The position numbers were made by a program, and so were the translations under genes. A DNA stretch of 51,051 nucleotides from Streptococcus sp. HPH0090 (GTDB lineage: Bacteria; Bacillota; Bacilli; Lactobacillales; Streptococcaceae), in the NCBI RefSeq assembly GCF_000411475.1, contig NZ_KE150466.1, forward strand, positions 1-51,051, in the 5' to 3' direction. Position 1 is the stretch's first letter. Each line of letters opens with the position of its first letter. The notes below the pieces were generated by a model. The model worked only from the letters and a program-made list of their open reading frames with translations. It was not told where the DNA came from and made no database searches. This document shows, one piece after another, positions 36,030 through 46,122 of the stretch.

Positions 36030-37583
36030 TTATTTTAATTTGTAGAGTTTGAAATCTTTGAATTCACTTTGAATCGCTTGATAATTTTCAGCTAAAAGCT
36101 GCTCTACCTCTGTCCAAAGGGTTGTCTTTGTATTTACGACAATCATCTTTGGTTGATTATCCCGAAGATTATTTATAAGCTTGGTCCGATTTGTATCGAT
36201 TCCTGTATGTAATCTAGGAGAAAGCAACTGACTAGCTGACAAGCGTTCGCTAGCCTTATAACTGCTTGTCAAATTATCCCATACATAGATACGATCTGTA
36301 GCTTGCGTTTCCTCTTTAATCTTAGCCTCAATACTAGTACGCTCTTTATATTGCTCTGCATGAAGCACATATCGTGATACTACAGGAGCTAAAAATAGGT
36401 AAACTAGGGCAAAAATTGGTAAATAGGCATTTCCTTTTATAAAAGCACCCCATGGCGAAGTTTCTTCTCTGCGTCTTCTACGACGATTGGCTCCCTCTAA
36501 TTCCCAAGTACGAATCCGTGTCAGTAAAAGAATGGTCATGAATGGAAGAAACTCAACCATACGACAACCATGGATGAGGTCTGTAGAAAACACTTCTAAA
36601 CCTAACACCAAAACGACAGCTATAGCAGCAAAGACTGATAAAACTGACTGCTTTAATGGTTTAGATTGGAAGAGGCCTGTAAATACTAGCGTCAAGACTC
36701 CAAGAGCAATTGCCAACAGTCCATAGAAGAGGATGTTGTCTAGCAAACCTGGGTTAGACGTAAAGTTCAAACTATCTACTGGGTAGAGGATTTGACTAAT
36801 GGCGTTCCCGAAACTCCCCTTATAGGCTGTATAGTAGCCAATTGGATAAAAGAAAATGGAAAAACCAAGACCTGCTGCAAAGAATTGATAAAGGCCATGA
36901 TTCAAGTTGTTGCGACTGACATTAAAAGCCGTCACAGCAAAAAGTAAGACAAATGCAAATAAGGTTGTAACTAAAGGTGCAAAGAAAAATGCGAGAGCCA
37001 AGCTAATTCCAATACGCACGAAACCTTTGTCATGGTCTGGTTCGGCCAAATAAGCAGTCACTATGCTGAGAGCATAGAACAAGAACGGGAGGGCAAGGAT
37101 AGTTGCATAGCCACCACCAAAGCTAAAAGCAGCAGTCAAGATATAAAATACTGTCAATACTTGCTGCGATTGTTTATTTTGCTCCGTCAAGTTATAAGCT
37201 GAATGAAAAAGAAAGAATCCAGCGCCTACTAAAGCCAACCAATTAAAGGCAGCAAATAAAATACTACCCTTGGTCAGATACTGTAAAAAGTAATAAAGGA
37301 GACCACTAGTACCAAAATAATCTGAATAGATATCTCCACTCTGATGCATAGCCCATCCATTATAGAAATCCTGAGCCTGCTCTGGACTTAGCAGTCCTAA
37401 TAAATAAGGTAGAATCACAGACACAAGTACTACTAAGGTACTCAAAATTAGGATATTAAAAAATGGTAAGTGGGCAGGTTGACGAGTCTCAACCTCAAGT
37501 TGCTCCTCGTTTTCCACCAGAGCTTCTTGACTTTCCACCCAATATGGATTCGATTCGTCTTCTAATCTGCCATATACGTTCAT
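36030..37583 (-). CDS. Polytopic membrane protein, GT-C glycosyltransferase-like
   Basis: A 517-aa protein with a cytoplasmic N-terminus (about 45 residues), about 10-12 membrane helices, and a C-terminal domain of about 110 residues after the last helix (from roughly 405 on), probably outside the membrane. The first loop, MHQSGDIYSDYFGTSGLLYYFL, resembles the first outer loop of GT-C glycosyltransferases. An Arg-rich cytoplasmic loop (NRRRRRREE) lies near residue 370. The pneumococcal counterpart is, as I recall, annotated as a competence-induced protein Ccs4. I saw no competence box here. The promoter is -35 CTGACA (37636-37641) and -10 TATACT (37613-37618), which overlaps the end of the preceding 46-aa ORF. 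The function is inferred. Confidence 0.75.
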   Translation of the reverse strand: MNVYGRLEDESNPYWVESQEALVENEEQLEVETRQPAHLPFFNILILSTLVVLVSVILPYLLGLLSPEQAQDFYNGWAMHQSGDIYSDYFGTSGLLYYFLQYLTKGSILFAAFNWLALVGAGFFLFHSAYNLTEQNKQSQQVLTVFYILTAAFSFGGGYATILALPFLFYALSIVTAYLAEPDHDKGFVRIGISLALAFFFAPLVTTLFAFVLLFAVTAFNVSRNNLNHGLYQFFAAGLGFSIFFYPIGYYTAYKGSFGNAISQILYPVDSLNFTSNPGLLDNILFYGLLAIALGVLTLVFTGLFQSKPLKQSVLSVFAAIAVVLVLGLEVFSTDLIHGCRMVEFLPFMTILLLTRIRTWELEGANRRRRRREETSPWGAFIKGNAYLPIFALVYLFLAPVVSRYVLHAEQYKERTSIEAKIKEETQATDRIYVWDNLTSSYKASERLSASQLLSPRLHTGIDTNRTKLINNLRDNQPKMIVVNTKTTLWTEVEQLLAENYQAIQSEFKDFKLYKLK

Positions 37584-37612
37584 TCATTCTCTCCTATATT
37601 TTAATTTGTTCT

Positions 37613-37641
37613 AGTATATCAAAAAGTCTAGTTCTTGTCAG
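37613..37641 (-). promoter_or_regulatory. Promoter of the GT-C-like membrane protein gene
   Basis: -35 CTGACA (37636-37641), 17-bp spacer and -10 TATACT (37613-37618) on the minus strand. The -35 lies within the last codons of the 46-aa ORF. Confidence 0.6.
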
Positions 37642-37768
37642 CCTGTGGCGGACTTTTGCACAACTTTTCAGACAAGGAGACAAAGCGTTCAATCTCATAA
37701 AAACGATGATAAGAAGCTTTTTTATAGTGGTCTAAAAAAGTTTTTTCCTCTACTGTCAGCATAGTCAT
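37628..37768 (-). CDS. Small protein of 46 aa upstream of the membrane protein gene
   Basis: Translation starts MTMLTVEEKTFLDHYKKASY and ends CKSPPQADKN. A strong ribosome-binding site AAGGAGGA lies 3 nt before the first ATG (9 nt before the ATG of residue 3). The protein is soluble and helical, with one Cys. It is immediately upstream of the membrane-protein promoter and downstream of the mnmG terminator. I recognise no family. Function is unknown. Confidence 0.65.
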   Translation of the reverse strand: MTMLTVEEKTFLDHYKKASYHRFYEIERFVSLSEKLCKSPPQADKN

Positions 37769-37807
37769 TCCTCCTTTTCTCTTCATTCGGAAAAAGAAGA
37801 AAAATCT

Positions 37808-37844
37808 AAAAAACTGAATTCCCCAAAAGAGAATTCAGTCTTTT
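37808..37844 (-). terminator. Terminator after mnmG
   Basis: Arms AAAAACTGAATTC/GAATTCAGTCTTTT lie 5 nt past the mnmG stop, with a 9-base loop and T-run in both directions. Confidence 0.85.
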
Positions 37845-37848
37845 ATCT

Positions 37849-39765
37849 TTAGTCAGCTTTCTTTTCTAAGTTTTTTGAAATGCTTCGATTTTTACCTTCC
37901 AGGTACACCATCAGAATAGAAATATCTGCTGGGTTAACCCCAGAAATACGGCTGGCTTGACCGATGGTTTCTGGATTGATGAGCTTGAACTTCTGACGAG
38001 CTTCAGTCGCGATAGAGTCAATATCATCCCAGTCGATGTTGGCTGGAATGCGTTTTTCTTCCATGCGTTTCATCTTAGCAACCTGATCCATAGCTTTTGA
38101 GATGTAACCTTCGTACTTGATTTCTGTTTCAATCAATTCGATAATCTTGTCATCCAATTCTTCGGCAGCAGGTCCAATAAAGGCCACCACGTCTTGGTAA
38201 GAGACTTCTGGACGACGGAGAAACTCCTTGGCAGTGACTGCATCAGTCAATGGTTTGAAGCCCATTGCTTCAACCTTAGCATTGGTTTCCTTGACTGGTT
38301 TAAGTTTGATGCTATCCAAACGCTTCATTTCATTCTCAAATTGATTTTTCTTAATTTCAAAGCGTGCCCAACGTTCATCATCCACAAGACCAATCTCGCG
38401 TCCCATCTCAGTCAAACGCATATCAGCATTGTCATGACGGAGAATGAGACGATATTCAGCACGACTGGTCAAGAGACGATAGGGTTCAATGGTCCCCTTG
38501 GTCACCAAGTCGTCAATCATCACACCGATATAACCGTCACTGCGCTTCAAAATCAACTCAGGCTTGCCTTGGATTTTCAGAGCCGCATTGATACCCGCTA
38601 TGATCCCTTGTCCAGCAGCTTCTTCGTAACCTGACGTTCCATTTGTCTGACCAGCAGTGAAGAGACCTGATATTTTCTTGGTTTCAAGTGTTGCACGCAA
38701 TTGATGAGGTAAGACCATATCATACTCAATGGCATAACCAGTTCGCATCATCTCTGCATTTTCCAAACCTTTGATGGAATGAACCAAGTCACGTTGTACA
38801 TCCTCAGGCAGACTGGTTGATAAGCCTTGAACATAGACTTCTTCTGTATTGCGACCTTCTGGCTCAAGGAAGAGTTGGTGGCGTTCCTTGTCCGCAAAGC
38901 GTACAATCTTGTCCTCAATCGACGGACAGTAACGAGGCCCCACTCCCTTAACCACACCTGTGAACATAGGCGCACGGTGGAGGTTGTTTTGGATAATCTC
39001 ATGACTAGTACCGTTGGTGTAGGTCAACCAGCACGGCACCTGATCTTTGACATAGTCCTCATCACGTGAAGTATAAGAGAAGTGATTTGGAGTTTCGTCC
39101 CCTGGCTGAATCTCTGTCACATCGTAATTGATAGAAGAAGCCTTGACACGTGGAGGTGTCCCTGTCTTGAAACGACCGATTTCAAGCCCAAGTTCCTTGA
39201 GATTGTCAGCTAGATTAATAGAAGCTAGGCTATGGTTTGGTCCTGATGAGTACTTGAGATCTCCGATGATGATTTCCCCACGGAGGGCGGTACCTGTTGT
39301 CACGATAACAGCCTTGGCAGCATACTCTTGATGGGTCGCTGTACGAACACCGACAACCTTGCCATCTTCCACCAAAATCTCATCAATCATGGTTTGACGA
39401 AGGGTCAGATTTTCTTGATTTTCAACTGTCTTGCGCATTTCCTTAGAGTAAAGCTCCTTGTCAGCCTGCGCACGAAGGGCACGAACAGCAGGCCCTTTCC
39501 CAGTGTTGAGCATCTTCATCTGGATGTAAGTCTTGTCAATGGTTTTGGCCATCTCGCCACCAAGGGCATCAACTTCACGCACGACAATCCCCTTGGCAGA
39601 ACCACCGATAGAGGGATTACATGGCATGAAAGCCAGCATTTCAATGTTGATGGTCGCCAGCAAGACCTTACAGCCCATACGGCTGGCTGCTAGAGATGCT
39701 TCTACCCCCGCGTGCCCCGCACCGATTACAATAATATCGTATTCTTCTGTAAAATTATAAGTCAT
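37849..39765 (-). CDS. mnmG: tRNA U34 carboxymethylaminomethyl modification enzyme MnmG (GidA)
   Basis: A 638-aa FAD enzyme that, with MnmE, installs the cmnm5 group on U34 of certain tRNAs. The N-terminal FAD fold is [18 protein letters not shown]. Family motifs PCNPSIGG and [19 protein letters not shown] are present. The C-terminal domain ends with EKKAD. It follows the NUDIX gene by 11 nt and is co-oriented with mnmA, which modifies the same base. Confidence 0.97.
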   Translation of the reverse strand: MTYNFTEEYDIIVIGAGHAGVEASLAASRMGCKVLLATINIEMLAFMPCNPSIGGSAKGIVVREVDALGGEMAKTIDKTYIQMKMLNTGKGPAVRALRAQADKELYSKEMRKTVENQENLTLRQTMIDEILVEDGKVVGVRTATHQEYAAKAVIVTTGTALRGEIIIGDLKYSSGPNHSLASINLADNLKELGLEIGRFKTGTPPRVKASSINYDVTEIQPGDETPNHFSYTSRDEDYVKDQVPCWLTYTNGTSHEIIQNNLHRAPMFTGVVKGVGPRYCPSIEDKIVRFADKERHQLFLEPEGRNTEEVYVQGLSTSLPEDVQRDLVHSIKGLENAEMMRTGYAIEYDMVLPHQLRATLETKKISGLFTAGQTNGTSGYEEAAGQGIIAGINAALKIQGKPELILKRSDGYIGVMIDDLVTKGTIEPYRLLTSRAEYRLILRHDNADMRLTEMGREIGLVDDERWARFEIKKNQFENEMKRLDSIKLKPVKETNAKVEAMGFKPLTDAVTAKEFLRRPEVSYQDVVAFIGPAAEELDDKIIELIETEIKYEGYISKAMDQVAKMKRMEEKRIPANIDWDDIDSIATEARQKFKLINPETIGQASRISGVNPADISILMVYLEGKNRSISKNLEKKAD

Positions 39766-39776
39766 CTTCTCTCCTA

Positions 39777-40229
39777 TTATTCAAGATGAATGTGTCTTAG
39801 TTGGCTGTCCCAATCTGGTAGAGCTGTTTTTAAAAAGGCTGGAACCAGCTGGAAATCCTCTAATTCATCCAAGTCAATCCATTCACAGGGCTGCATTTTC
39901 TCATCTTCCTGCATGGCCAATGGAGCATCTTCAAGCAAGTTCACCAGATAATGAAACTCGATGTTGTGATAAGAGACACCGTCTTGTTCAAATCGATTTT
40001 CAACCACGAAAGCTAGCTGCCCAGCTTGAGCTTTGACACCTAGTTCTTCCCTCACTTCACGGACTACCGCGTCTTCCGTTCTTTCATTGACTTGAATCGC
40101 ACCGCCGATGGTGTAATACTGGTCCTTATCTTTGGTAACTAGGAGCTTGCGATTTTGGAGAATCAAGGCTGTCGCCCGAACACCAAAAACAGTATTTTCC
40201 ACTTTTGTCCGAAAGTCTTGTTGAGTCAT
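39777..40229 (-). CDS. NUDIX hydrolase
   Basis: A 150-aa protein with the Nudix box [24 protein letters not shown] (GX5EX7REUXEEXGU), which binds the metal and hydrolyses a nucleoside diphosphate linked to X. The substrate is unknown. The ATG at 40229 has AAGGGC 5 nt upstream, and homologues start [15 protein letters not shown]. It is co-transcribed with mnmG from the promoter at 40341-40368. Confidence 0.9.
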   Translation of the reverse strand: MTQQDFRTKVENTVFGVRATALILQNRKLLVTKDKDQYYTIGGAIQVNERTEDAVVREVREELGVKAQAGQLAFVVENRFEQDGVSYHNIEFHYLVNLLEDAPLAMQEDEKMQPCEWIDLDELEDFQLVPAFLKTALPDWDSQLRHIHLE

Positions 40230-40340
40230 CTTTGCCCTTTCCCTTAAACGACACAAAAACAGTCAAAACTCCAAAGAAGTGCAGGACAAAAAAGCCTGCA
40301 ACATCCATGAGCTTTGACCATCATTTCTATTGCTTTTATT

Positions 40341-40368
40341 ATTGTAGCAGATTGAGAAAATTTGTCAA
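40341..40368 (-). promoter_or_regulatory. Promoter of the NUDIX-mnmG operon
   Basis: -35 TTGACA (40363-40368), 16-bp spacer and extended -10 TGCTACAAT (40341-40349) on the minus strand. The leader of about 105 nt includes a hairpin TGCAGG/CCTGCA (40292-40312). Confidence 0.8.
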
Positions 40369-40369
40369 T

Positions 40370-41728
<1,359 letters not shown>

Positions 41729-41730
41729 TC

Positions 41731-41759
41731 ATTATAGCATGCTTTACAGAAGAAGACAA
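41731..41759 (-). promoter_or_regulatory. mnmA promoter
   Basis: -35 TTGTCT (41754-41759), 17-bp spacer and extended -10 TGCTATAAT (41731-41739) on the minus strand. It gives a leader of about 230 nt that contains the mini-hairpins and repeat copy B. Confidence 0.75.
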
Positions 41760-41793
41760 GAAAGATGGCAGAGGCCTTCAATTAGGAAACACG

Positions 41794-41821
41794 AAAAAAG
41801 TCGAGGAAATTCCTCGACTTT
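41794..41821 (-). terminator. Terminator after the LysM protein gene
   Basis: Arms AAAGTCGAGGA/TCCTCGACTTT lie 25 nt past the stop, with loop AAT and T-run on the minus strand. Confidence 0.88.
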
Positions 41822-41845
41822 CGCATCTTATTTTGTCGTCAGTTC

Positions 41846-42481
41846 TTAGTACCAACCGTTGTTAAGCCAGAAGTTCTTAGCTGCAGTCCATGAACCGTAA
41901 CGTCCTGCTACATAAGCATCTGCTACACGTTCTTGGTTTTCAACAGAGTGGTCACCGTTCAAGTAAGAATCTGTCAATTGGTAACGTCCGATGTAACGTC
42001 CGTTTGTTGCTGTATAGCTACCGCCTGATTCTTTTTGAGCAATCCATTCTTTAGCTTCTGCTTCTGAACCACTTACAGATGAAGCTGGAGCTGAATAGCT
42101 TTCTTCCGCTACAGGTGCTGTAGAGGCTGCAGGTGCTGCAGGTTCGTAAGTAGCTTCATAAGTAGTTTCTTCTACAGCAGCCTCTGTAACTGCTGGAGTT
42201 TCTTCAACTTCTGCTACAGGAGCTTCTGTTGTAGTTGAAGTGGCTGGAGCTTCACCATCGATTACCAATACTTGGTCAACATAGATGAGGTGAATGTTTT
42301 TAATGTTGTTCAATTTAGCCAATTTTTCAACTGTTGTGTTGTGAGTTTCAGCAATTTCTGAGAGAGTATCTCCAGCTTTAACTGTGTAAGTTTTTGATTC
42401 TTGTGCAAAAGTTAGTGATGGTGCAAGGAAAGCAAGTACTACTGCAAATCCTGCAAATTTAGATTTAATGTTTAATTTCAT
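41846..42481 (-). CDS. Secreted LysM protein with C-terminal lysozyme-like domain
   Basis: A 211-aa cell-wall protein. A signal peptide (KFAGFAVVLAFLAPSLTFA, cut near residue 26) precedes one LysM domain (YTVKAGDTLSEIAETHNTTVEKLAKLNNI, about 32-75) that binds peptidoglycan. An Ala/Pro/Thr/Glu-rich linker of about 55 residues follows, and then a C-terminal domain (about 135-211) starting EAKEWIAQKESGGSY, with GRYIGRYQLT and ending FWLNNGWY. This end domain is typical of small lytic transglycosylase/muramidase-like proteins, with Glu148 of KESGG as a candidate catalytic residue. The pneumococcal counterpart belongs to the WalRK regulon, and a WalR-like box lies upstream here. Confidence 0.88.
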   Translation of the reverse strand: MKLNIKSKFAGFAVVLAFLAPSLTFAQESKTYTVKAGDTLSEIAETHNTTVEKLAKLNNIKNIHLIYVDQVLVIDGEAPATSTTTEAPVAEVEETPAVTEAAVEETTYEATYEPAAPAASTAPVAEESYSAPASSVSGSEAEAKEWIAQKESGGSYTATNGRYIGRYQLTDSYLNGDHSVENQERVADAYVAGRYGSWTAAKNFWLNNGWY

Positions 42482-42528
42482 TTAAAAAAGTTCTCCTTTT
42501 TTCTTATACTACCATGATACCTTTCTAA

Positions 42529-42546
42529 TGTTACTATTTGTTAACG
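42529..42546 (-). promoter_or_regulatory. WalR (VicR)-type box upstream of the LysM gene
   Basis: The minus strand reads CGTTAACAAATAGTAACA, matching TGTNAN-N5-NGTNANA in all fixed positions except the first. It lies 48 nt before the ATG, over the likely -35 region (possible -10 TATCAT at 42514-42519). Confidence 0.65.
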
Positions 42547-42683
42547 AATTTGTGTAGAAATGTTACAGGACTGTGATTTATTTACCTAAAAATAGCCTTT
42601 TTTGTTACAAAAGCCTTGTTATTAAAGGGTTTTTGGTCTTTTTAGAGATTTTAGAACGGAAATAAGCACTTGAAACCAATCTT

Positions 42684-42692
42684 TGATATAAT
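42684..42692 (+). promoter_or_regulatory. Extended -10 of the serine dehydratase operon
   Basis: TGATATAAT lies 31 nt before the ATG. No good -35 is visible at the expected spacing, which an extended -10 can tolerate. Confidence 0.6.
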
Positions 42693-42722
42693 AGAAGTAA
42701 GAATCTTTTTAAGGGGAAACAG

Positions 42723-43394
42723 ATGCAATCACTTCGTTTTCAATCTGTCTTTGATATTATCGGACCAGTTATGATTGGACCATCTAGTAGTCACACGGCA
42801 GGAGCTGTTCGAATCGGGAAAATTGTTTCATCAATTTTTGATGATACACCAACTGAGGTCGAGTTCCAGCTTTTTAATTCTTTTGCAAAAACCTATCGTG
42901 GACACGGGACAGACCTTGCCCTCGTCGCTGGGATTTTAGGCATGGATACAGATGACCCTGAAATTCCAAATAGTTTAGAAATTGCTCATAAGCGTGGCAT
43001 CAAAATCGTATGGACCATCCAAAAAGATAGTAATGCTCCCCACCCAAACACCACGAAAATCACTGTGAAGAACGATCGTAAGACTATCAGTGTAACAGGA
43101 ATCTCAATCGGTGGTGGTAACATCCAGGTGACAGAACTAAATGGCTTTGCCGTATCTCTCAACATGAACACCCCTACCATTATCATCGTTCATCAGGATG
43201 TCCCTGGTATGATTGCTCATGTGACAGAGGCCTTATCGCGCTTTGATATTAACATCGCTCAAATGAATGTAACCCGAGAAAAAGCTGGTGAGAAAGCCAT
43301 TATGATTATCGAAGTTGATAGCCGCAACTGTGAAGAATCTATCGAAGAAATTCGTAAAATTCCTCATTTGCATAATGTCAATTTCTTTCAATAG
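42723..43394 (+). CDS. sdaAB: L-serine dehydratase, beta subunit
   Basis: A 223-aa subunit of the iron-sulfur L-serine dehydratase that deaminates serine to pyruvate. The N-terminal segment SVFDIIGPVMIGPSSSHTAGAVRIG is diagnostic. The C-terminal part (about 145-223) is an ACT domain (IIVHQDVPGMIAHVTEALSRFDINIAQMNV). AAGGGG precedes the ATG. The alpha subunit follows after 8 nt. Confidence 0.95.
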   Translation: MQSLRFQSVFDIIGPVMIGPSSSHTAGAVRIGKIVSSIFDDTPTEVEFQLFNSFAKTYRGHGTDLALVAGILGMDTDDPEIPNSLEIAHKRGIKIVWTIQKDSNAPHPNTTKITVKNDRKTISVTGISIGGGNIQVTELNGFAVSLNMNTPTIIIVHQDVPGMIAHVTEALSRFDINIAQMNVTREKAGEKAIMIIEVDSRNCEESIEEIRKIPHLHNVNFFQ

Positions 43395-43402
43395 GAGAAA
43401 AT

Positions 43403-44275
43403 ATGTTTTACTCTATCAAAGAATTAGTCGAACAAGCCGAACTTGATTTTCAAGGAAATGTTGCTGAACTCATGATTACGACTGAGTTTGAGCTAACCGG
43501 TCGAGAACGCGAAGAAGTTCTCCTCCTCATGGAACGAAATCTTGAAGTCATGAAGGCTTCTGTTGAACTTGGCCTTAGTGAAAAGAAATCTCGTAGCGGT
43601 TTGACAGGTGGTGATGCTGCAAAGCTCGACCACTACATCAAAAAAGGAAAGACGCTGTCTGACTTCACTGTCTTGTCTGCAGCCCGTAACGCTATCGCCG
43701 TTAATGAACACAATGCCAAGATGGGATTGGTCTGTGCAACTCCTACTGCTGGTAGTGCCGGTTGTCTTCCCGCTGTCCTCACAGCTGCTATTCAAAAGTT
43801 GGGTTTAACTCATGAACAACAACTAGACTTCTTATTTGCTGCGGGTGCTTTTGGTCTCGTCATTGCGAACAATGCTTCTATCTCAGGTGCCGAAGGTGGC
43901 TGTCAAGCCGAAGTTGGTTCAGCTTCAGCTATGAGCGCTGCTGCCCTAACCCTAGCTGCAGGCGGAACGCCTTATCAAGCGAGCCAGGCCATCGCCTTCG
44001 TTATCAAAAACATGCTTGGTCTTATCTGTGATCCCGTTGCTGGTTTGGTTGAAGTTCCATGCGTTAAGCGTAACGCCATGGGAGCAAGCTTCGCCTTTAT
44101 CGCAGCTGATATGGCCTTAGCTGGTATCGAATCAAAAATCCCAGTTGATGAAGTCATTGATGCCATGTACCAAGTGGGCTCTAGTCTTCCAACCGCCTTT
44201 CGTGAAACTGCCGAGGGAGGCCTTGCTGCCACACCGACAGGTCGTCGCCTTCAAAAAGAAATCTTCGGTGAATAA
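43403..44275 (+). CDS. sdaAA: L-serine dehydratase, alpha subunit (iron-sulfur)
   Basis: A 290-aa catalytic subunit. Cys residues in VCATPTAGSAGCLPAV, and near the C-terminus in LICDPVAGLVEVPCVKRN, are the expected [4Fe-4S] ligands and their surroundings. GAEGGCQAEVGSASAM is another family signature. It is the second gene of an operon and overlaps in frame with nothing. The HAD gene begins 22 nt later. Confidence 0.96.
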   Translation: MFYSIKELVEQAELDFQGNVAELMITTEFELTGREREEVLLLMERNLEVMKASVELGLSEKKSRSGLTGGDAAKLDHYIKKGKTLSDFTVLSAARNAIAVNEHNAKMGLVCATPTAGSAGCLPAVLTAAIQKLGLTHEQQLDFLFAAGAFGLVIANNASISGAEGGCQAEVGSASAMSAAALTLAAGGTPYQASQAIAFVIKNMLGLICDPVAGLVEVPCVKRNAMGASFAFIAADMALAGIESKIPVDEVIDAMYQVGSSLPTAFRETAEGGLAATPTGRRLQKEIFGE

Positions 44276-44297
44276 TTTCAAATTACTAGGAGAATCA

Positions 44298-44930
44298 ATG
44301 TCATCTCTATCAGCCATCTTTTTTGATCTAGATGGAACCCTTGTAGATAGCTCAATCGGTATTCACAATGGGTTCACCTATACTTTTGACCAACTGGGAG
44401 TCCCTAGTCCGGATGCAAAAACCATCCGTGGCTTTATGGGGCCACCATTGGAAACAAGTTTCGCTAGTTGCCTCCCAGTAGATCAAGTTGAAACAGCTAT
44501 CCAGCTTTATCGTTCCTACTATAAAGAAAAGGGAGTTTACGAAGCCCAGCTTTTCCCACAAGTCAAGGACCTACTCGCTGAGCTAGCTAAACAATACCCA
44601 CTCTATATCACTACTACGAAGAATACACCAACTGCAATTGATATGACCAGCAACTTTGAGATCAATCAATTCTTTGATGGAATCTATGGTTCAAGCCCTC
44701 AAGCACTGCACAAGGCAGATGTTATTCGTCAAGCTTTAACAACACATGATTTAGCTCCAGAAAAAGTGGTTATTATCGGAGATACAAAATTCGATATGAT
44801 TGGCGCCCAAGAAACTGGCATTAAAAAACTAGCGGTTACTTGGGGATTTGGCGACGAGAAAGAACTCATGACCTATCAACCTGACTGGGTTGCTCATCAG
44901 CCAACTGACATCTTACGTCAACTACAATAG
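44298..44930 (+). CDS. HAD-family phosphatase (phosphoglycolate phosphatase-like)
   Basis: A 210-aa HAD hydrolase with motif I FFDLDGTLVDSS (nucleophile and acid Asp), motif II ITTTKNTPT, motif III Lys around ALHKADVI and motif IV IGDTKFDMIGAQ. The alpha-helical cap inserted after motif I puts it in subfamily IA with phosphoglycolate phosphatase. The ATG at 44298 has CTAGGAG upstream. It is the third gene of the serine dehydratase operon and is closed by a terminator. Confidence 0.9.
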   Translation: MSSLSAIFFDLDGTLVDSSIGIHNGFTYTFDQLGVPSPDAKTIRGFMGPPLETSFASCLPVDQVETAIQLYRSYYKEKGVYEAQLFPQVKDLLAELAKQYPLYITTTKNTPTAIDMTSNFEINQFFDGIYGSSPQALHKADVIRQALTTHDLAPEKVVIIGDTKFDMIGAQETGIKKLAVTWGFGDEKELMTYQPDWVAHQPTDILRQLQ

Positions 44931-44941
44931 AAGTTCTAAAC

Positions 44942-44972
44942 AAAAGCACTCCAATTTAATTGGAGTGCTTTT
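44942..44972. terminator. Bidirectional terminator between convergent genes
   Basis: A perfect 15-bp stem AAAAGCACTCCAATT/AATTGGAGTGCTTTT has a 1-nt centre (real loop larger) and T-runs on both strands. It serves the HAD gene and the DUF805 gene. Confidence 0.88.
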
Positions 44973-45034
44973 AAAATTGTTGGTAACAAAATACAAAAAG
45001 TTCAAACAAGATTCAAATGGAAAACTAGGCTCTC

Positions 45035-45499
45035 TTAGTTCTTGTCAGAATCTTCAAATGGTGTCACCTCGATGACTTCTTCAACATTAACTGCCTGAGG
45101 TTCACTATAGTTTACCACTTCAGTTTCTTTTGTTGGCATAGCGTGCAAGATCAAAAGGGCAATCCCTCCCATAGGGGCGAAGCGAAGGAAGATAAAGGCC
45201 CAGTGGAATCCAGCATCACGCAAACGACGAACTGACAAAGCTAGAGTTGGCACTAAGATTGCTAGGTAGAAAACTACATAAATAATAACAACCAAGCCCA
45301 ACACCATAAAAGTCGCTTCGCTCACTGAATCGTCTATCGAATCCATCACGGTACTAAGAAATACAGTGTAGAAATAGATAATCCAGAAAGGAATAGAAAG
45401 GATAAAGTTTCCTAGCCAAACCCACCAGTAATCTGGCTGCGTTGAACGTCCAGTGAACTCAGCATAATTCTTAAAAAAATTCTTATACGCGTTAATCAT
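45035..45499 (-). CDS. DUF805 family membrane protein (copy 1)
   Basis: A 154-aa protein with about four membrane segments and the DUF805 N-terminus INAYKNFFKNYAEFTGRSTQPDYWWVWLGNFI, with FTGRS and YWW as family marks, and the later VRRLRDAGFHWAFIFL. It has an acidic C-terminal tail (about 125-154, EVIEVTPFEDSDKN) that copy 2 lacks. It is about 180 nt downstream of copy 2 on the same strand. The role is unknown. Confidence 0.85.
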   Translation of the reverse strand: MINAYKNFFKNYAEFTGRSTQPDYWWVWLGNFILSIPFWIIYFYTVFLSTVMDSIDDSVSEATFMVLGLVVIIYVVFYLAILVPTLALSVRRLRDAGFHWAFIFLRFAPMGGIALLILHAMPTKETEVVNYSEPQAVNVEEVIEVTPFEDSDKN

Positions 45500-45552
45500 G
45501 AGATACTCCCGACTTTTATTTTCATCAATATAACTAACTATTCAGTTATAGA

Positions 45553-45588
45553 ACACTCCCAAATCTAGTAAGAGACTTGGGAGTGTTA
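45553..45588 (-). terminator. Hairpin between the two DUF805 genes
   Basis: Arms AACACTCCCAA/TTGGGAGTGTT with a 14-base loop lie about 90 nt past the end of copy 2. A second, weaker inverted repeat TCAAGAAGTT/AACTTCTTGA lies at 45608-45641. No long T-run is seen. Confidence 0.6.
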
Positions 45589-45675
45589 GTAAATGGTTCA
45601 TCAAGACTCAAGAAGTTCGATTCAAAGTTGAAACTTCTTGATTCTTGTATCTTTTTCAGACAGTTGAACTTATCG

Positions 45676-46029
45676 TTAGTCCTTTGATGGCATAGCTAGT
45701 AGCACCATAAGGGCGATACCTCCAACAAATGGAATAAAGGCAACGAAAATGAGTGCCCAATGGAAACCTGCGTCACGTAGACGACGAACTGTCAATGCAA
45801 TTCCAGGCAAGAAAAGTGCCAAACTAAAAATGAGATAAACAAATCCGATTAAGCCCAAAGCCATAATAGCAGCTTCGCTATCTGGATTTGCCATTGCACT
45901 AGCGTATACCATGTAGAAAGGGATAGAAAGGATAATGTTTGCCAACCAAATCCACCAGTAATCTGGGCGTGTTGAACGTCCAGAGAAATCTACATAACCT
46001 TTAAAGAAATTTTTAATTGCGTTAATCAT
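45676..46029 (-). CDS. DUF805 family membrane protein (copy 2)
   Basis: A 117-aa paralogue of the neighbouring gene. It has the same N-terminus, INAIKNFFKGYVDFSGRSTRPDYWWIWLANIILS, and the core VRRLRDAGFHWALIFVAF, and ends at MPSKD without the acidic tail. About four membrane segments are predicted by eye. The tandem arrangement points to local duplication. Confidence 0.85.
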   Translation of the reverse strand: MINAIKNFFKGYVDFSGRSTRPDYWWIWLANIILSIPFYMVYASAMANPDSEAAIMALGLIGFVYLIFSLALFLPGIALTVRRLRDAGFHWALIFVAFIPFVGGIALMVLLAMPSKD

Positions 46030-46122
46030 AAAATACTCCTAATTACTTTAATGATTATATTTTATCATAAGTGTAAACACCTGACAAGTAAGTACCTAAT
46101 TCACGGAAGCTCACTCTAAGTT

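Noticed and set aside
40126..40308. A 60-aa minus-strand ORF overlapping the NUDIX gene start.
   Set aside because: It overlaps the NUDIX coding region in another frame, has no ribosome-binding site, and shows no family.
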